Source: Crenalkalicoccus roseus (GTDB lineage Bacteria > Pseudomonadota > Alphaproteobacteria > Acetobacterales > Acetobacteraceae). Taken from it: DNA of 64,000 nt. The notes under the pieces were generated by a model, which was not told where the DNA came from, searched no databases, and worked only from the letters and a program-made list of their open reading frames with translations. The stretch lies in the NCBI RefSeq assembly GCF_004761865.1, contig NZ_SJDM01000002.1:228522-292521 (forward strand). Direction: 5' to 3'. A program made the position numbers and the translations under genes. Below are positions 61,385 to 64,000 of this stretch, one piece after another. Position 1 is the first letter of the stretch; every line of letters begins with the position of its first letter.

Positions 61385-62671
61385 TCAGGCGGCGTACTCG
61401 AAGACGATGGCGGAGACGGCGAGGGAGAGCGGACGCGGATCGGCGCTCGCGCCATCGCGTTCCGGGATGCCGTGGCGCAGCGCCTCCAGCGACAGGGACT
61501 GGCAGGGACGGGGGCCGCCCTCAGGCTCCAGCCGCACCAGATCGCCCCGCACCACGCGCGGCAGGGCGGGGGTGCCGTCGAAGCCGGCGCGCAGCGCCGG
61601 CTGCGCCGCACCGTAGAGGTGGCGGATGCGGAGGATGGCGGCGGCCACGGGGCGGAAGGGCTCCGGGTTCACCACCAGGGCGGCTTCGCCCATCCAGCGG
61701 AAGGGGCCTTCCGCATCCCGCTCGGGCGCGTGCCAGCCGATCGCCAGATGGCCGGAATCCGGTGCGATCTCCACCCGCGCGCCGAGGCGCGGCGGCTCGG
61801 CCGGCGGCGCGGCGGGCGCTGCGGCCTCCGCCACTAGGCGGTGCAGGGCGGAGAGGGCGGGGTCGGCCGGTGCCTCCCCTCGCGGCACGCCGGCGATCCG
61901 GTCGAGCAGCAGGGAGGCGGCGGCGGCGATGAAGGAATCGATGCGCTCCTGCTGCAGCGCGGCCTGGCGGCGCATCTCCTCCTCCGCCTGCCGCGCCGCC
62001 GCGGCGGCGCCCCGCTCCAGCCGTTCGAGCCGCGCCTCCAGCGTGGCGAGGCGCGGCGCCGTCCCCTCGGCGTCGGCGCGGGCGAAGGCGTAGCGCGCCA
62101 GCGGCGCCTCCAGCCCGACCAGGTGCAGGGTGACGGAAAGGCCGCTCTCGGTCAGGTCGCCCGGCTCCAGCGGCAGGGCGAAGCGGAAGGCGCAGCCGCC
62201 CTCCGGCAGCGGGACAGGGCGCTCCACCGCCACGCCGCGGGCACCACATTCGTTGATCCGCGCATACATCACGGGTTCGAGCAGGCCGTTGGCGCGGTCG
62301 GTGGCGTAGCCGCGCAGCACGCCCTGCTCCAGCCGCAGCTCCTCCACCGCCACCTCGCCGGGGCCGAGCAGTTCCAGCGCCGCCGCCGCGTTGGGAAGCG
62401 GCCAGGGCGGGGCGATGTCCGGCCCCCCGACGGCCAGGGAGAAGCGCAGCTCGGCCGGCAGGGTGACGCGCGGCAGGCGCGCGATCGGCACCTCGATCTC
62501 CATCCCGGCGGCGAGAGCGCCGGGGAGGGGGCGCCGCCCCACCTCGATGCCGCGGCAATGCGCCAGGATCTCGCCCACGACCTCGACGCGCCGCAGGCAG
62601 CGCAGCCGCACCCCGGCGCGGCTGGCCGCCAGGGGCAGGAAGGGAAGCGCCGCGACCGCCGAGCCGTCCAT
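61385..62671 (-). CDS. Unrecognised 428-residue protein with central coiled coil
   Basis: Not assigned to a known family. Three parts can be seen: a beta-rich N-terminal half (about 1-200) with several repeated short hydrophobic strands (EIEVPIARLP, LRFSLAVGG, VSLHL-like VTLHLVGLEAP); a coiled coil with heptads rich in Glu, Arg, Ala and Gln (about 206-245); and a C-terminal beta-rich domain (about 285-428: LGARVEIAPDSGHLAIGWH, FRWMGEAALVVNP, SLAVSAIVFEY). No signal peptide or membrane helix, so cytoplasmic. It is divergent from the GT4 gene at 62.8 kb by 102 bp, so a role in glycan assembly is possible. Codon bias supports real coding. Confidence 0.75.
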   Translation of the reverse strand: MDGSAVAALPFLPLAASRAGVRLRCLRRVEVVGEILAHCRGIEVGRRPLPGALAAGMEIEVPIARLPRVTLPAELRFSLAVGGPDIAPPWPLPNAAAALELLGPGEVAVEELRLEQGVLRGYATDRANGLLEPVMYARINECGARGVAVERPVPLPEGGCAFRFALPLEPGDLTESGLSVTLHLVGLEAPLARYAFARADAEGTAPRLATLEARLERLERGAAAAARQAEEEMRRQAALQQERIDSFIAAAASLLLDRIAGVPRGEAPADPALSALHRLVAEAAAPAAPPAEPPRLGARVEIAPDSGHLAIGWHAPERDAEGPFRWMGEAALVVNPEPFRPVAAAILRIRHLYGAAQPALRAGFDGTPALPRVVRGDLVRLEPEGGPRPCQSLSLEALRHGIPERDGASADPRPLSLAVSAIVFEYAA

Positions 62672-62773
62672 TGCGCCCGCACGCTAGCTCGCGGACTCGC
62701 GCCGGGGCAAGCGCCACTGGACAATTGCCTCCGCCGCGCGCTACCGCCGGTAGTGATGGCGGGGCAGGATGAC

Positions 62774-64000
62774 ATGACCGCGCGCGACGCGCTGACGGCG
62801 TTCACCCCGCTGCCGCCGGCGCGAAACGGCATCGCCGACTATGCCGCCCTGCTGCTCGGCGCCCTCACCGCGCATTACGACTGCGCCGCCGCCTGCGAGG
62901 ACTGGCTGGCCGAGGCGCCCCCCGGCGTCGCGGTGCTCGACCCGGCGCTGGCCCACCGACGCATCGCTCCCGGCGGGCGGGTGCTGCACCAGCTCGGCAA
63001 CAACCCGCAGCATGGCTTCGTGCTGCAGGCGCTGCGCCGCCACCCCGGCGTGACGACGCTGCACGATCCCGGCCTGCTGCATCTGCACGAGGCGGCGGGG
63101 GAGGGGGTGGAGCGGATCCTCGCCGGCATGGCGGGGGCCACGCCGGCGCTGGCGCCCTTCGCGCGCCACCTGCGCGACCACGGCCTCTGCACCCGCGCCA
63201 ACCACCTGCTGTTCGACCTGGCGGGGGAGGTGCTGGCGCGCTCCCGCGCGGTGGTGGTGCATTCCCGCTTCGCCCTGGGGCGTCTGCGCGCCTTGCATGG
63301 CGAGGCCCGCACCGGCCATGTCGCGGTGGTGCCGCACCCGCTGCCCGCCGCGGCGATGCCGGAGCGGGCGGCGGCGCGGGCGCGGCTCGGCATCGCGGAG
63401 GAGGATGTGCTGGTGGTCACCGCCGGCTTCGCCACCGCCGCCAAGCGCCTCGACTGGGTGATCGAGGCGCTGGAGCGCGCGCTCGCCGCGGGCGCGGCGC
63501 TGCGCTGGGTGCATGCCGGGGCGGAGCGGCCGGAGGAATTCCCCCTCTCCGCCCGCATCGCCGGGCGCGAGGCGCTGCGCCCTTGCGCCCGCGTCACCGG
63601 CTGGCTGCCGCAGGCGGCGCTGGACGAGCACATCGCCGCCGCCGACGCGCTGCTGTGCCTGCGCTTCCCCTCCTTCGGGGAGAGTTCCGGCGCGCTGGCG
63701 CGCGGCCTCGCCGCCGGCACCTGCTGCCTGGTCTCCGACACCGGCGCCTATGCCGAGCTGCCGCGGGAGGCGGTGCTGCACATCCCGCTCGCCGGCGCGG
63801 TCCCGGCGCTGGCCGCGGCGCTGGCGGCGCTGGCGCGGGAGAGGGCGCTGGCACGGCGCATCGGCGCCGCCGGGCGGGAATTCGCGGCGCGGGAGATGGC
63901 GCTGCCCGCCGTGGCCGCGGCCTACCGCGAGGTCATCGAGGCCTCGCGCGAGCGCCCGGTGGTGGCGCCGCCCCCGGCCGGGGCGGCGCCCCTCCTGGTG
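62774..64000 (+). CDS. Family 4 glycosyltransferase (3' end beyond window)
   Basis: A GT-B fold glycosyltransferase, open to the last base (409 codons visible). MTARDALTAFTPLPPARNGIADYAAL is the usual N-terminus of this group. It continues with TLHDPGLLHLHEAAG, VVHSRFALGRL, the donor-site phosphate loop GFATAAKRLDWVIEAL, and FPSFGESSGALARGLAAG in place of the common EGFG-x2-LEAMA motif. An in-frame ATG at 62756 would add MAGQDD; the ATG at 62774 is favoured by GGGGCAGG upstream. It may open a second polysaccharide gene set to the right. Confidence 0.9.
   Translation, partial: MTARDALTAFTPLPPARNGIADYAALLLGALTAHYDCAAACEDWLAEAPPGVAVLDPALAHRRIAPGGRVLHQLGNNPQHGFVLQALRRHPGVTTLHDPGLLHLHEAAGEGVERILAGMAGATPALAPFARHLRDHGLCTRANHLLFDLAGEVLARSRAVVVHSRFALGRLRALHGEARTGHVAVVPHPLPAAAMPERAAARARLGIAEEDVLVVTAGFATAAKRLDWVIEALERALAAGAALRWVHAGAERPEEFPLSARIAGREALRPCARVTGWLPQAALDEHIAAADALLCLRFPSFGESSGALARGLAAGTCCLVSDTGAYAELPREAVLHIPLAGAVPALAAALAALARERALARRIGAAGREFAAREMALPAVAAAYREVIEASRERPVVAPPPAGAAPLLV

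Overview
The window looks like chromosomal DNA of a very GC-rich alphaproteobacterium. Third codon positions are almost always G or C, and GTG/TTG starts and 1-4 base stop/start overlaps are common. The gene content fits the environmental Acetobacteraceae (Roseomonas-like): many orphan Bug/TctC-type binding proteins, dipeptide ABC systems with Tat-exported binding proteins, form-II CoxSLM-type hydroxylases, CaiB CoA-transferases and an Asp-type HemB. This assignment is inferred from gene content, not from a marker gene. I saw no rRNA, tRNA, CRISPR array, insertion sequence or prophage gene.

Layout. 1-8.7 kb: three tandem paralogous peptide-type binding proteins, then a complete permease/permease/ATPase/ATPase set, with a sigma54-like promoter and a hairpin placed so that the third binding protein and the transporter may form their own unit. 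8.7-13.1 kb: a small membrane protein and a molybdenum hydroxylase (2Fe-2S, Mo and FAD subunits) of the form-II type. 13.3-20.8 kb, minus strand: penicillin acylase family hydrolase, I78 peptidase inhibitor overlapping an aldehyde dehydrogenase, an alkaline phosphatase with a duplicated C-terminal repeat, and a MEDS-domain histidine kinase with a cysteine cluster. 21-24.9 kb: CaiB CoA-transferase, two alpha/beta hydrolases and an APH-like kinase that overlaps the second hydrolase tail to tail. 24.9-28.3 kb, minus: SDR, HemB, O-acetylhomoserine sulfhydrylase-like enzyme. 28.4-32.3 kb: BisC-like Mo enzyme translationally coupled to a Tat-exported PhoX/DUF839 protein. 32.4-36 kb, minus: GGT-like hydrolase, enoyl-CoA hydratase, acyl-CoA dehydrogenase. 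36.2-42.4 kb, plus: DMFase large-subunit-like protein, PepN, MmgE/PrpD. 42.5-47.6 kb: three orphan Bug binding proteins, a class III (formaldehyde) dehydrogenase and a tandem universal stress protein.

47.9-55 kb, minus: a tightly overlapped polysaccharide operon (ExoY-like initiator, flippase, two GT4, two GT2, ElyC-like), ended by a long inverted repeat. 55.2-62.7 kb: two small proteins, then an acyl-CoA/hydroxy-acid catabolic island (FAD 2-hydroxyglutarate-oxidase-like, enoyl-CoA hydratase, HMG-CoA-lyase-like, CaiB, FMN hydroxy-acid dehydrogenase) and an unrecognised 428-residue coiled-coil protein. A GT4 glycosyltransferase runs off the right edge.

Overall this is a heterotroph's uptake-and-catabolism region (peptides, carboxylates, amides, acyl-CoAs) with an embedded exopolysaccharide locus. 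Nothing here is a clear-cut new defence or mobile system. The best leads are the cysteine-rich MEDS kinase next to the repeat-tailed phosphatase, the unpaired DMFase-like subunit, the form-II Mo hydroxylase of unknown substrate, and the coiled-coil protein divergent from the GT4 gene.
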